From positions 1 through 39,343 of IMG/VR virus record IMGVR_UViG_3300028837_000158: a DNA stretch of 39,343 nucleotides. One strand, written 5' to 3'. Shown here in pieces: positions 25,209-31,944 of the stretch. The DNA is from a virus. The notes beneath the pieces are model-generated. The model did no database searches. It was not told the DNA's origin and worked only from the letters and a program-made list of their open reading frames with translations. Position numbers and translations under genes: made by a program. The number at the start of each line of letters is the position of its first letter. Position 1 is the stretch's first letter.

Positions 25209-26956
25209 TAAGGCTTACCCCCCATCTTATTTAGATTTACTTGCTCGACCAGTATTTGATATAGTGCATCTGGAAACTCAGCTAGTCCAGATAGCTGTCT
25301 CCAGTTCATACCGTCATAGTCATAGTGTTTGGTCTCACGCCCCCAAATTAGATTGACTAATTCAATGCCTCTAGGCTTGATTATCCAGTTGGCATTCCAT
25401 GGCGGAAGACTACAGTTATGCTCACCATCAGTGAGGTGAATTATTAGCCCACCACGCTTCATGCCTAGTGATACACCAACTATAGCTAGACCACTGGGAG
25501 TATTACCAGTGGGTTCATGTTGGTGGACTAACTTACCATCATCAACTCTTATCAAATCCACCTTTGTACCCGTGTTATAATAACACCAAACCTCAGCATT
25601 TACCAAGGTCTGCAATGCTCCAGCAGCTTGCAATACCTCATCAGCTTGCCGACCAGACATAGAGCCAGACAAATCAATTAGTATCTTGGTATCTGGAAAT
25701 CCATCTGGAAATTTGTACTTTAAGTTGAATATGCGACCATCCGTAGAGACTCTATGTAATTGGCACTTATCAATTTTGCCATATTGTTCACCATACATAG
25801 TCCTCGACTGGAGTCTTTTGCGTATAGTCATAATCCGTTCCAGCCTTTTGCATAACAGGAAATCAGGTTTAATCATTGGAGTCTTAGTTTCACGGGAACG
25901 AATTACTGGAAGCTGTCTTACTCCACCTATTCCATCAAGTTCCTTATCCACTTGTTCAGTTATATCTTCTGAATCGGACTGGACAGCATCTTCTATGGCT
26001 TTAGCCAATTCATCACCAATGTTATCCTCTGGAGTGTGTGTTAGAGGTGGCTTCAAATTATCATCCTTACTATCGTCATCAGTATCAGTGTTTGTTCCAG
26101 CTCCATTATCATCTTCATCCTCATCATCATCTGGCTCATCCTCTTTGGTATCATCATTCTGGCTGGTAGACATTCCAGTGGTAATCTTGGGCTCATCAGG
26201 CTCGTCATCTGGTTTATCATCTGGTGGTGTGACTGGTGTTTGTGTTGGTGCTGATGATTTTGGTGGCTCAGGCATAGTCAATATAGCATCCTTAACCATA
26301 TCCCAACAATTAAGATAAGCCTCAAGTCTATTGGATGGCCCAGCACGAAGCCCAGCTTGTCTAAGCCATTTATCTAACTCAACTAACCGATGCATTGCTT
26401 CTTCAAGCTCTGGTATTATATTGAATAATCTGTCCGACTTGTGCCCCAAAGAATACTCTATCCACAACTCCAGTAGCTTATGTGGCTGGGCTTCCCGCAT
26501 CTTACTAATAGCCCAAGTGGATAGAGCCCGCTCATAGTCTGCTAAGTTTGAATTGGAACGCATCATTTCCTCAACAACAATATCCTCACCAATGTTCATA
26601 AAGGTTTGGAATAGTTCCCCCTCTGCTAACGCTGTTATGGAACTGTGCCCACCAGTTAAGTGACTAGTTTCAATAATGTAATGCCCAACTTCATGGAGCA
26701 TCAGTCCAACTAATATGTCAAAGTTATCGGCTGGTACTGGAGCCTCAGTGAATAGGCTACCACCCCCAATGAGAACTTCTTTTTGCTTACTTACAAAGTC
26801 AATACCACTAGATTCACCTTTGGTAGTGAACTTCACATTGAAATCGGATGGTAGCCCAGCAGCACCAGCCACTTTCTTGAGTGCTTTAAGAACTTGGGCA
26901 CCCTCGACTGGCATAAGACTGGATTTATTGATTCGCCAATTATCACTCCTTGCCAT
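25208..26956 (-). CDS. zincin-like + von Willebrand A domain protein, partner of MoxR ATPase
   Basis: 582 residues from the ATG at 26956, which has GGAG 7 bases upstream; the longer frame begins with a TTG at 26980. The N-terminal part holds HEVGH (88-92) and NIGEDIVVEE (121-130), matching a metallopeptidase-like HExxH site with a downstream Glu. Residues 230-345 are a highly acidic, Pro/Asp-rich linker. The C-terminal vWA domain has the complete metal site DLSGS (428-432), T486 and D510. This order, and the MoxR gene just upstream, resemble CobT-like/vWA proteins that are substrate-binding partners of MoxR-type ATPases. The role in phage is unknown: chaperone, remodelling or peptidase. The domains are clear; the system is not. 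Confidence 0.85.
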   Translation of the reverse strand: MARSDNWRINKSSLMPVEGAQVLKALKKVAGAAGLPSDFNVKFTTKGESSGIDFVSKQKEVLIGGGSLFTEAPVPADNFDILVGLMLHEVGHYIIETSHLTGGHSSITALAEGELFQTFMNIGEDIVVEEMMRSNSNLADYERALSTWAISKMREAQPHKLLELWIEYSLGHKSDRLFNIIPELEEAMHRLVELDKWLRQAGLRAGPSNRLEAYLNCWDMVKDAILTMPEPPKSSAPTQTPVTPPDDKPDDEPDEPKITTGMSTSQNDDTKEDEPDDDEDEDDNGAGTNTDTDDDSKDDNLKPPLTHTPEDNIGDELAKAIEDAVQSDSEDITEQVDKELDGIGGVRQLPVIRSRETKTPMIKPDFLLCKRLERIMTIRKRLQSRTMYGEQYGKIDKCQLHRVSTDGRIFNLKYKFPDGFPDTKILIDLSGSMSGRQADEVLQAAGALQTLVNAEVWCYYNTGTKVDLIRVDDGKLVHQHEPTGNTPSGLAIVGVSLGMKRGGLIIHLTDGEHNCSLPPWNANWIIKPRGIELVNLIWGRETKHYDYDGMNWRQLSGLAEFPDALYQILVEQVNLNKMGGKP

Positions 26957-27113
26957 CTGCAATCTCCAATATCTCCTCAATCAGCTTACTCATATTCCAA
27001 TCACCATCGTAGTCGGAATCGTAATATGGCATGGCAGTACGGAGCAAAATTTCCAGTTTGACCCGCCTCTGCTCCCCCATCAATCTTAGAATATGTTTAA
27101 TTATGGTTATCAT
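26943..27113 (-). CDS. 56-aa protein between MoxR and vWA genes
   Basis: ATG shares its A with the MoxR stop (TAATG at 27113) and its TGA lies 14 bases inside the vWA gene. 56 residues, a basic helical N-terminal half (MITIIKHILRLMGEQRRVKL) and an acidic second half with YYDSDYDGDW. Small, coupled and always in step with both partners, so it may be a third component of the MoxR-vWA module. No family recognised. Confidence 0.6.
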   Translation of the reverse strand: MITIIKHILRLMGEQRRVKLEILLRTAMPYYDSDYDGDWNMSKLIEEILEIADGKE

Positions 27114-27943
27114 TATAGCACCACAAAAGCGTTTTGAGTACCATCAGGAACACTAACAACACCATTGCCAACAAAGTCCAGATGTAACAAGATACTCTCC
27201 AGTTTATCCTTATCCAGAGCCACATTACTAATGATTGCATGGCGCAAGCCCAATCCCATCTGTATCAACTCTGCCATCATTAGAACACGCCTAGTTGATA
27301 TGTGGATTGGGTCTTGCCCATCAAACCTGAGTTTGTTGACGAATTGGAGCAGTTTAGTCACCATTTCACCTGCCAGTCCAGTTCTAAGCACAATTAAGTT
27401 GGTCTCTTGTATTGCTGGTAAGTAGTCCAGTTGGACAATATGAAACCTATCTTCCAATGCTGCATCAAGTGGGTCTATACCAGTATATTCAAAGCCCTCG
27501 TTGAGAGTGGCGACAAAGACTACACCATTTGCCACTCTAACCTCGCCCAACTGTTCGTGTGCAATGGCTCTACCATCATCCAGCAAAGGGAATAGGTCAT
27601 TAAGTGCCTTGGGTGATTCTGGTCGATTAAGTTCTTCCAGATGAAGTAGGCTGTTTGGAGTCCTAACTGCTGTGGGAAACTTGCCTTCCACAAACTTAGT
27701 CTCTCCGCCTACCAGTTCGTATCGCCCCATTAGTTGACCTGTTTCTTGCAATGAGCCAATAGGTATAGGCACGTAGTCCATGCCAGCATTGACTGCCAGT
27801 TGTCTAGCACATTCCGACTTCCCCATTCCATGTTTACCCTTTACCAGAATATTGACGGGGTGGTTCCGCTTAGTCTCCATGACTTTGGTTAATTGGGTTT
27901 TGTTACTTTGACTAATAAAGAACGCTTGCTTTTTTGGAATCAT
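27113..27943 (-). CDS. MoxR-type AAA+ ATPase
   Basis: 276 residues. Walker A G36KHGMGKS43, a pore-like segment QETGQLMGRYE (66-76), Walker B LLHLEELNRP (99-108), sensor-1 N148 and an arginine finger in LEDRFH (163-168). This is the full MoxR/RavA signature set. The zincin-vWA gene follows after one 56-aa gene, the known pairing of MoxR ATPases with vWA proteins. The enzyme is expected to use ATP to remodel or insert metal into a target recognised by the vWA partner. A 54-aa gene overlaps its start by ATGA. Confidence 0.9.
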   Translation of the reverse strand: MIPKKQAFFISQSNKTQLTKVMETKRNHPVNILVKGKHGMGKSECARQLAVNAGMDYVPIPIGSLQETGQLMGRYELVGGETKFVEGKFPTAVRTPNSLLHLEELNRPESPKALNDLFPLLDDGRAIAHEQLGEVRVANGVVFVATLNEGFEYTGIDPLDAALEDRFHIVQLDYLPAIQETNLIVLRTGLAGEMVTKLLQFVNKLRFDGQDPIHISTRRVLMMAELIQMGLGLRHAIISNVALDKDKLESILLHLDFVGNGVVSVPDGTQNAFVVL

Positions 27944-28104
27944 GACCTATCCCCCCATTCCTCAATGTCATAGATGTCGGTGGACACTAAATCCTCTATA
28001 AGCTCGGATGGTTCCAAGTCATCAAACTTTCCGCTGGCTTCATCCTCATCTTCAGCGTCCACAAAGGTAGTCCCTTCAATTCTCCATCTTACTCGATATT
28101 TCAT
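27940..28104 (-). CDS. 54-aa acidic protein before MoxR
   Basis: ATG at 28104, preceded by GGAGGT; its TGA overlaps the MoxR ATG. Begins MKYRVRWRIEGTTFVDAEDEDEA, a small strand-rich opening, then a long acidic stretch (DLEPSELIEDLVS). The opening resembles short phage proteins of a beta-strand plus Asp/Glu type. Could be part of the MoxR module; no family is recognised. Confidence 0.6.
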   Translation of the reverse strand: MKYRVRWRIEGTTFVDAEDEDEASGKFDDLEPSELIEDLVSTDIYDIEEWGDRS

Positions 28105-28117
28105 TTCTTACCTCCAT

Positions 28118-28300
28118 TTATTTGGACTTATCTGTAGGAATCGGTAAACACGCAACCACAAACTTTGCTATGTCAAAGCGTAGATTACCGTATTCTACAA
28201 ATGCTCTGGTAAAGGCGGTTGTGGCTTCACACTTAGCCATTTCCGATGGTAAGTTGGATATTATACCAGCAATAAATCGGAAGTCCTTCTTTGTCATCAT
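28118..28300 (-). CDS. 60-aa conserved phage-type small protein
   Basis: Start taken as the ATG at 28300, 7 bases after GGAGGT; another ATG at 28306 is too close to it. The pattern KDFRFIAGIISNLP, AFTRAFVEYGNLRFD and FVVACLP matches a small helical protein seen in many phages (start KDF-x-IA, end NxRFD-x-AKF-x-xAC), whose function is unknown. 14 bases from the next gene. Confidence 0.7.
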   Translation of the reverse strand: MMTKKDFRFIAGIISNLPSEMAKCEATTAFTRAFVEYGNLRFDIAKFVVACLPIPTDKSK

Positions 28301-28325
28301 GTCCATTACCTCCAGTCATATTGAC

Positions 28326-28511
28326 TTACTTAATCGCCATTATTAGTCTAGCCAGTCTCTTATGACCAGTTACCATATAATGGCGCCGCCACCAGTCAGC
28401 AATCTGAGCCACTGTAGCACCTGAGCCCATATCCGTTAGCTCATCCGCTGCCGTTTCCGCCTCTAAGTTTGCCTTTTCTGGGTCCCAATCTTGTTTTTCC
28501 CATTTCGCCAT
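28326..28511 (-). CDS. 61-aa protein of unknown function
   Basis: ATG at 28511 behind GGAAAGGAG. Starts WEKQDWDPEKANLEAETAADEL, then VAQIADWWRRHYMVTGHKRLARLIMAI, a basic helical end typical of nucleic acid or protein contact. No family recognised. Separated from the next gene by 19 bases. Confidence 0.6.
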   Translation of the reverse strand: MAKWEKQDWDPEKANLEAETAADELTDMGSGATVAQIADWWRRHYMVTGHKRLARLIMAIK

Positions 28512-28542
28512 GACTAACTCCTTTCCAGCTTTATCAGCTTCG

Positions 28543-28662
28543 TTAATTTCTGTGCAGCCATAAAATCAGCTGCCAGTTCTCCACATCCCGCTCATGGAAT
28601 ATGAAGTCTTTGTCCACCTCTCCCAACAACATCACCAGTGCTGTGAAAACTAAGTCTACCAT
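28543..28662 (-). CDS. possible 39-aa microprotein
   Basis: ATG at 28662 overlaps the end of the upstream gene (ATGGTAG). 39 residues, beginning hydrophobic (VDLVFTALVMLLGEV) and ending KDFIFHERDVENW. It fills a 144-base gap of an operon that otherwise has almost no gaps, which is the main support. No clear Shine-Dalgarno of its own; translational coupling is needed. Confidence 0.4.
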   Translation of the reverse strand: MVDLVFTALVMLLGEVDKDFIFHERDVENWQLILWLHRN

Positions 28663-28925
28663 CTTCTTTCTTCCATTAATGCTATATCCACTGTACCACG
28701 GGGAATATCGCTTACAAGAATGTTAGCATTATGGACTCTGCATATAGATTGATGCCTGCTTGTAGTGGTAGAATACTTGGTGGTGTTGCCTACTACCAAG
28801 CCACTGGACAATCTTTGGAGTATAACTGTACCATAACTGAACAGTTTGTCTCCAGTTGATGTGACTGATGAACCTTTACCAGCCTTACCACTCCAGAATC
28901 TCTCACCTACTTGATATGTGTTCAT
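28656..28925 (-). CDS. 89-aa basic Ser/Thr-rich protein
   Basis: Start at the ATG at 28925; an in-frame GTG at 28934 lies inside the upstream gene. 89 residues, beta-rich by eye, with GERFWSGKAGKGSSVTSTGD, LSSGLVVGNTTKYSTTTSRH and a Cys/His near 60-65. No motif recognised. Coupled with its neighbours by close spacing. Confidence 0.55.
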   Translation of the reverse strand: MNTYQVGERFWSGKAGKGSSVTSTGDKLFSYGTVILQRLSSGLVVGNTTKYSTTTSRHQSICRVHNANILVSDIPRGTVDIALMEERRW

Positions 28926-28926
28926 G

Positions 28927-29112
28927 CTATTCACCCCTTTCCGCCAATATCTGGCTAACTATATCACTGGCAATCGACCTCATACCAGCACGCTTATTGT
29001 CCCAATACTGCTTCTCCAACTTATCCTTCCCAGCCTTGCAATGTGGGCAAAACTGAAATGGAGAGGTTGCTCCATAGTAGTCGGTTCCACAGTCAGGACA
29101 AGTCCACTTCAT
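28927..29112 (-). CDS. 61-aa zinc-ribbon protein
   Basis: ATG at 29112 overlaps the upstream stop by 4 bases. CPDC (5-8) and CPHC (22-25), with GTDYYGATSPFQF between them, form a zinc ribbon; a helical charged end follows (AGKDKLEKQYWDNKRAGM). Likely a nucleic-acid or protein adaptor. One of several such genes in the genome. Confidence 0.75.
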   Translation of the reverse strand: MKWTCPDCGTDYYGATSPFQFCPHCKAGKDKLEKQYWDNKRAGMRSIASDIVSQILAERGE

Positions 29113-29297
29113 AATCTATTGCACTCCACTAACCGCTCATTGAAGTTGTTATTTCTGGTAGCCTTGAGTCCACCGTAGTTTATGTTCCACTTTATTACCC
29201 AGTCAGGACACTTGCCATCCTCAGCCCAACAGAGGAAGCCTTCACCACCCAATTTCTTAGGCATATGCCACCGACATCCTCTACACTTATTATCCAC
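29109..29297 (-). CDS. 62-aa Cys-rich protein
   Basis: GTG start at 29297 with GAGG 6-7 bases upstream in the end of the previous gene; later ATG codons would lose the first cysteines. CRGC at residues 5-8, C23 and C30 and a final C59, plus H11, suggest a zinc site (CRGCRWHMPKK, FLCWAEDGKCPDW). A similar C-x-x-C plus W-x-x-C pattern is frequent in phage small proteins. Function unknown. Confidence 0.65.
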   Translation of the reverse strand: MDNKCRGCRWHMPKKLGGEGFLCWAEDGKCPDWVIKWNINYGGLKATRNNNFNERLVECNRL

Positions 29298-29300
29298 TCT

Positions 29301-29420
29301 CTAACCTCGCAAAGCAATACATCTTTTACATAAGCCAGATTTGCCAACTGTATCTCGAATTGGTCGCTTACAATGCCAGCAAGTCTTTGGTGCCACTCGT
29401 ACCTTTAATTGCTGATTCAT
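29301..29420 (-). CDS. 39-aa zinc-finger microprotein, first gene of the leftward operon
   Basis: ATG at 29420 follows a -10 box by 6 bases, so its message has practically no leader. 39 residues: CWHC (14-17) and CKRC (31-34) with basic flanks (KRPIRDTVGKSGL). A compact zinc finger likely to bind nucleic acid. As the first early gene it could act as an early regulator; that is inference. Confidence 0.65.
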   Translation of the reverse strand: MNQQLKVRVAPKTCWHCKRPIRDTVGKSGLCKRCIALRG

Positions 29421-29426
29421 GCCATC

Positions 29427-29469
29427 ATTTTACGCCTATTGCTAACACCTGTCAAGGTTTTACTTGACA
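29427..29469 (-). promoter_or_regulatory. leftward early promoter with -35 dyad
   Basis: Read on the minus strand: TTGACA (29455-29450), 17-base spacer, TAAAAT (29432-29427). An inverted TGTCAA (29469-29464) lies 8 bases upstream of the -35 box, so the -35 is one half of a palindrome that also belongs to a TTATGTCAAG repeat. The first ATG is 6 bases past the -10, giving a near-leaderless message. Drives the long minus-strand operon. Confidence 0.75.
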
Positions 29470-29536
29470 TAATGTAGTCCTGTTTCGTAGCTAAATTAAA
29501 AGTTTTGCTTGACATAACATGATTCACTTGACATAA
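29450..29536. repeat. operator cluster: three copies of TTATGTCAAG
   Basis: Exact copies of CTTGACATAA (reverse complement TTATGTCAAG) at 29463-29472, 29508-29517 and 29527-29536, plus a partial inverted TGTCAAG at 29450-29456. They cover and lie upstream of the leftward -35 box, as expected of repressor or activator binding sites. Confidence 0.7.
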
Positions 29537-29723
29537 CGCTATTGGCTCGTAATCCCACCATTTAGTCAAACTTGAGTGCCAGTCGAGTGCTCCAGTTGCA
29601 ATTAAGTCAGCCCATAAATATCCAAAGCCTGCTACTTTACATAATGTTATTGATTAGGTCTAGCTATCAAAAAGCTGCAAAACTTGACATCCTACGAGTA
29701 AAAAAACTTGCAAAGTATTCCCG

Positions 29724-29770
29724 TTATGTCAACTACTCACTTGACACTTGCATCGTACCCGTGATAAAAT
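29724..29770 (+). promoter_or_regulatory. rightward promoter with -35 dyad
   Basis: TTGACA (29741-29746), 18-base spacer, TAAAAT (29765-29770). TTATGTCAA at 29724-29732 places TGTCAA 8 bases before the -35 box, the same architecture as the leftward promoter. It would transcribe the 209-aa gene after a leader of about 120 bases. Confidence 0.75.
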
Positions 29771-29897
29771 CCAGAGGTAGGTAGAGACACGCACCTTAAC
29801 AATTCAAGTGCCTTGGACTGCACCACCAAGCGGTAAGGCGAATAGATAGTCAATTATATCCTAGCCATTAGCAAGCAAAATAATGGAGGGATGATAA

Positions 29898-30527
29898 ATG
29901 ACATTAGCAGAATTGGACAAAAGGGCAGTCGAGCTACAGTCAATCATAGCTAATCAGTTAGCAACAGCACAGAAGCTCCAAGCGGGAAGTGTTGAGTTCG
30001 ACGAAGCATACGGTGGTTACCTAGCCTCAAAAGCTGAACTTGCAAAGATGCCTGAACTAAAGCGCCAGGCACAAGTCGCTGAGAACAAAGTGGCGATTGA
30101 CGCTGCTGGCAAGACTGTAGCAGAAGCAATCCAGAAGCTAATTGCGGGGCTGAAGGTTAGCGAACTGTTGGGCGAAGATGTCAAAACTTTGAGGTATTAT
30201 GTCGAGGAAAGTGGAACAGTTAGCGTTATCTTCAACCCAAAAGCTATGCTCCGCCCAAAAGGCAAAGCCGTAAAAAGCGGAGGACGAACAATTATAACTG
30301 ATTCGGAAGGCAATACTACCTCAGTAACAAAGTTCGTACTTGCCCATGCTACAGAAGCGGAGAAGGCATCAAAGGCGTTTGACTACCCGCATACTCAATG
30401 CGATACAGAAGCGAAATTCCAAGACTTTTGTGTAAAGCATAACTTGACGGGCTTTACTTATAGCAAGCCCATAGCACAAGAGGAACCAGCCCCAGCACCT
30501 GAAGCGCCAGTCGAGGCGCAAAGCTAA
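29898..30527 (+). CDS. 209-aa early protein of unknown function, isolated in the control region
   Basis: ATG behind AATGGAGGG. 209 residues: a helical N-terminal half (residues 1-95, ELDKRAVELQSIIANQL, then LKRQAQVAENKVAIDAA), a globular part (about 100-190, YYVEESGTVSVIFNPKAML, TIITDSEGNTTSVTKFVL) and a Pro/Ala/Glu-rich tail. The coiled-coil plus globular layout suits a DNA-binding or host-protein-binding dimer. It is the only plus-strand gene under the first rightward promoter and has a slightly more GC-rich codon use than its neighbours by eye. Family unknown. Candidate regulator or takeover protein, based only on position. Confidence 0.75.
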   Translation: MTLAELDKRAVELQSIIANQLATAQKLQAGSVEFDEAYGGYLASKAELAKMPELKRQAQVAENKVAIDAAGKTVAEAIQKLIAGLKVSELLGEDVKTLRYYVEESGTVSVIFNPKAMLRPKGKAVKSGGRTIITDSEGNTTSVTKFVLAHATEAEKASKAFDYPHTQCDTEAKFQDFCVKHNLTGFTYSKPIAQEEPAPAPEAPVEAQS

Positions 30528-30596
30528 ATCTAGCTGCTAATGGCTAGAATATAGTTGATTATCAATCCATCTTCAAACTCAACCATTCAATCTCCA

Positions 30597-30636
30597 GCCC
30601 CTATTGCTTCTGACTGGGGCATTGATATATGTTTTG
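30597..30636 (+). terminator. weak hairpin after the 209-aa gene
   Basis: GCCCC (30597-30601) pairs with GGGGC (30616-30620) around 14 bases, followed by a modestly T-rich tract ending TGTTTT. It could end the short rightward transcript. The stem is only 5 base pairs. Confidence 0.3.
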
Positions 30637-30831
30637 GGGATGCTAGTACCCCTCTTTCAATTCGTGCGACCCGGAGAAGGTTGGAGATATTGGAGACCAG
30701 AGCGCAGAATTCATGAGCGGAAAACCTGCGTGGCGGACTTGGAAGATATGGAAGGCAATAACAGGCAATTATTATGTCAAGTACATTATGTCAAGCTGCG
30801 TGATTTGGCTCGCCAATTACCCTCCCAATAA
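30604..30831 (+). CDS. possible 75-aa membrane-anchored protein
   Basis: TTG at 30604 (ATG alternative at 30640) gives up to 75 residues. The first 20 are hydrophobic (LLTGALIYVLGMLVPLFQFV) followed by a positive stretch RPERRIHERK, and a C-terminal region with LLCQVHYVKLRDLARQL. No Shine-Dalgarno is visible at either start and two operator-like repeats (30772-30795) overlap it, so it may be non-coding. Confidence 0.35.
   Translation: MLLTGALIYVLGMLVPLFQFVRPGEGWRYWRPERRIHERKTCVADLEDMEGNNRQLLCQVHYVKLRDLARQLPSQ
30772..30795. repeat. two direct copies of TTATGTCAAG
   Basis: Exact TTATGTCAAG at 30772-30781 and 30786-30795, 14 bases apart. They are identical to sites near the early promoters 1.3 kb away and lie just before the AT-rich repeats. 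Iteron-like spacing suggests a protein binding array. Confidence 0.6.
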
Positions 30832-30960
30832 GTCTATGCACTTTCAGATATATATATGATATATATATACACATAACATAGCAGAGAGTCTGCCCTTGCT
30901 AAAAAAGTCTATGCGTTTTTGAATATATATTACTATATATAAAGAATATCTGATAGAGAA
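30831..30960. other. AT-rich repeated segment, candidate replication origin
   Basis: AGTCTATGC starts two similar units (30831-30839 and 30906-30914, 75 bases apart), each followed by an alternating TATATA tract (about 30848-30872 and 30922-30941). No supported gene from 30832 to 31079. The TA tracts would melt easily, and the two TTATGTCAAG sites precede them, so this is a candidate unwinding element. No initiator protein is identified except the RepA-type ATPase and HTH gene elsewhere. Confidence 0.4.
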
Positions 30961-30993
30961 CAAAATCGAAAAGTTACGAGTCAATTCCCCCCA

Positions 30994-31069
30994 GCTAACA
31001 CTTGCTAACACTTCTGTCAATACTTTTTTGAGTTAGGGTATTGACAAGTTAGCGATTAAGTGTTACTCT
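30994..31069 (+). promoter_or_regulatory. promoter for packaging genes with operator dyad
   Basis: TTGACA (31041-31046), 17-base spacer, weak -10 TACTCT (31064-31069). A perfect inverted repeat TGTCAATAC (31015-31023) / GTATTGACA (31038-31046) includes the -35 box. Two tandem GCTAACACTT units (30994-31013) lie upstream; GTTAGC recurs at the start of the spacer and also in the leftward promoter's spacer. The ATG at 31080 is 10 bases after the -10, so the message is near-leaderless. Confidence 0.65.
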
Positions 31070-31079
31070 AGTATATAGG

Positions 31080-31706
31080 ATGACAACAGCACTACTAGAG
31101 CAAGATACCGGACTATCCATATCTGATGTCCCAGTCTCAATCTTCGAGGCTATCCAACCTTTTGAACCAGATGATAATCAAAAAGGCACATATTTGACGT
31201 TGAGGATATCCGGTGCGGATAAACGGACAGCACTCAAATTGATTGACCGTAAGTATCGTAGCTGGCAGAATTGGCGTGCCACTGATGAAGATTTCTACCG
31301 CTTAGATGAGCAGATACCAATTTTGCAACGCCACTTTGGCAGCGAGGCTAAGACAATGCGGACTACATTGCTGGATGTCAATATCGTTGAAGCTGGTATT
31401 ATGATTTTCCGCAAGATTATTTCCAACAAGCGTGTTACTAGCGATATGTGGGCTTATGCGACAAAGATTGCTGGACTGCGAATACCAACTATGGGAGTTA
31501 GGGAAGATACTGGAAATTCTTGGGAGCAGTTAGCTTCCTCTATAAGAAATACTATGGCGCAGAGAGAAATGACTGTTAAAGAGATTGGTGTGGATGGAAT
31601 TGAAACGTCTGTAACGGCTAAAGAGGTATTGGTTCAACAGGGTCAAAATCCTAAACAAATGGCAGACGAGATAATAAATCAAATGCTGGATAGAACTAAT
31701 GAGTGA
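31080..31706 (+). CDS. terminase small subunit candidate
   Basis: 208 residues. Residues 35-75 (YLTLRISGADKRTALKLIDR, SWQNWRATDEDFYRLDEQIP) look like a helix-turn-helix that many phages use in the small terminase, followed by helices and a C-terminal coiled or acidic tail. First gene of the packaging cluster, 1.7 kb before the large subunit. Small terminase genes usually precede the large subunit, which supports the call; it could instead be a regulator. Confidence 0.55.
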   Translation: MTTALLEQDTGLSISDVPVSIFEAIQPFEPDDNQKGTYLTLRISGADKRTALKLIDRKYRSWQNWRATDEDFYRLDEQIPILQRHFGSEAKTMRTTLLDVNIVEAGIMIFRKIISNKRVTSDMWAYATKIAGLRIPTMGVREDTGNSWEQLASSIRNTMAQREMTVKEIGVDGIETSVTAKEVLVQQGQNPKQMADEIINQMLDRTNE

Positions 31707-31917
31707 GAATTGGGCGCCATATAAGTTTTTATGGTGCCGGATTGGAGGGAAGCCATGGACACATATTATTCGTGATGCACAGAGGGCACTTCCTCTACCC
31801 TTCCTGTTAGCCTTTCTATCTACGGGTATCTGGGTGGGAATTAAACTTAAAGAACACTGGATTTATATTGTTTTGGGATTGGTCGTTGGAATTTTGGTCG
31901 GGCATCTCTTTTGGTAA
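31699..31917 (+). CDS. 72-aa membrane protein
   Basis: ATG overlaps the end of the previous gene. Two hydrophobic stretches, LPLPFLLAFLSTGIWVGIKL (32-51) and IYIVLGLVVGILVGHLF (55-71). Could be a holin-type or other membrane protein. No motif. Runs with the packaging cluster. Confidence 0.65.
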   Translation: MSENWAPYKFLWCRIGGKPWTHIIRDAQRALPLPFLLAFLSTGIWVGIKLKEHWIYIVLGLVVGILVGHLFW

Positions 31918-31944
31918 CAAGATAAAAGGCGGAGGGTAAATATA

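Larger units (their letters stand above)
29421..29897. promoter_or_regulatory. divergent control region between early operon and rightward genes
   Basis: 477 bases with no supported gene. It holds the leftward promoter (-10 at 29427-29432), the rightward promoter (-10 at 29765-29770), four copies of the TTATGTCAAG-type site in both orientations, and an A-rich stretch at 29696-29706. The last 120 bases, after the rightward start, form the leader of the 29898 gene; it has a short CTTGG/CCAAG hairpin near 29812-29830 but no riboswitch recognised. Confidence 0.75.

Noticed and set aside
25686-26318. 210-aa Ser/Val-rich frame on the plus strand
   Set aside because: It is the antisense of the acidic linker and vWA part of the zincin-vWA gene; low-complexity codons keep it open.
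29572-29784. 70-aa plus-strand reading frame in the control region
   Set aside because: It starts at TTG without a ribosome site and runs through the rightward -35 and -10 boxes and operator repeats.
29777-29897. Riboswitch or tRNA-like RNA in the leader of the 209-aa gene
   Set aside because: Only short, weak stems can be drawn and no conserved loop sequences are visible.
30713-30859. 48-aa plus-strand frame beginning at ATG 30713
   Set aside because: No ribosome site, overlaps another possible gene and the operator repeats, and ends in the TA tract.
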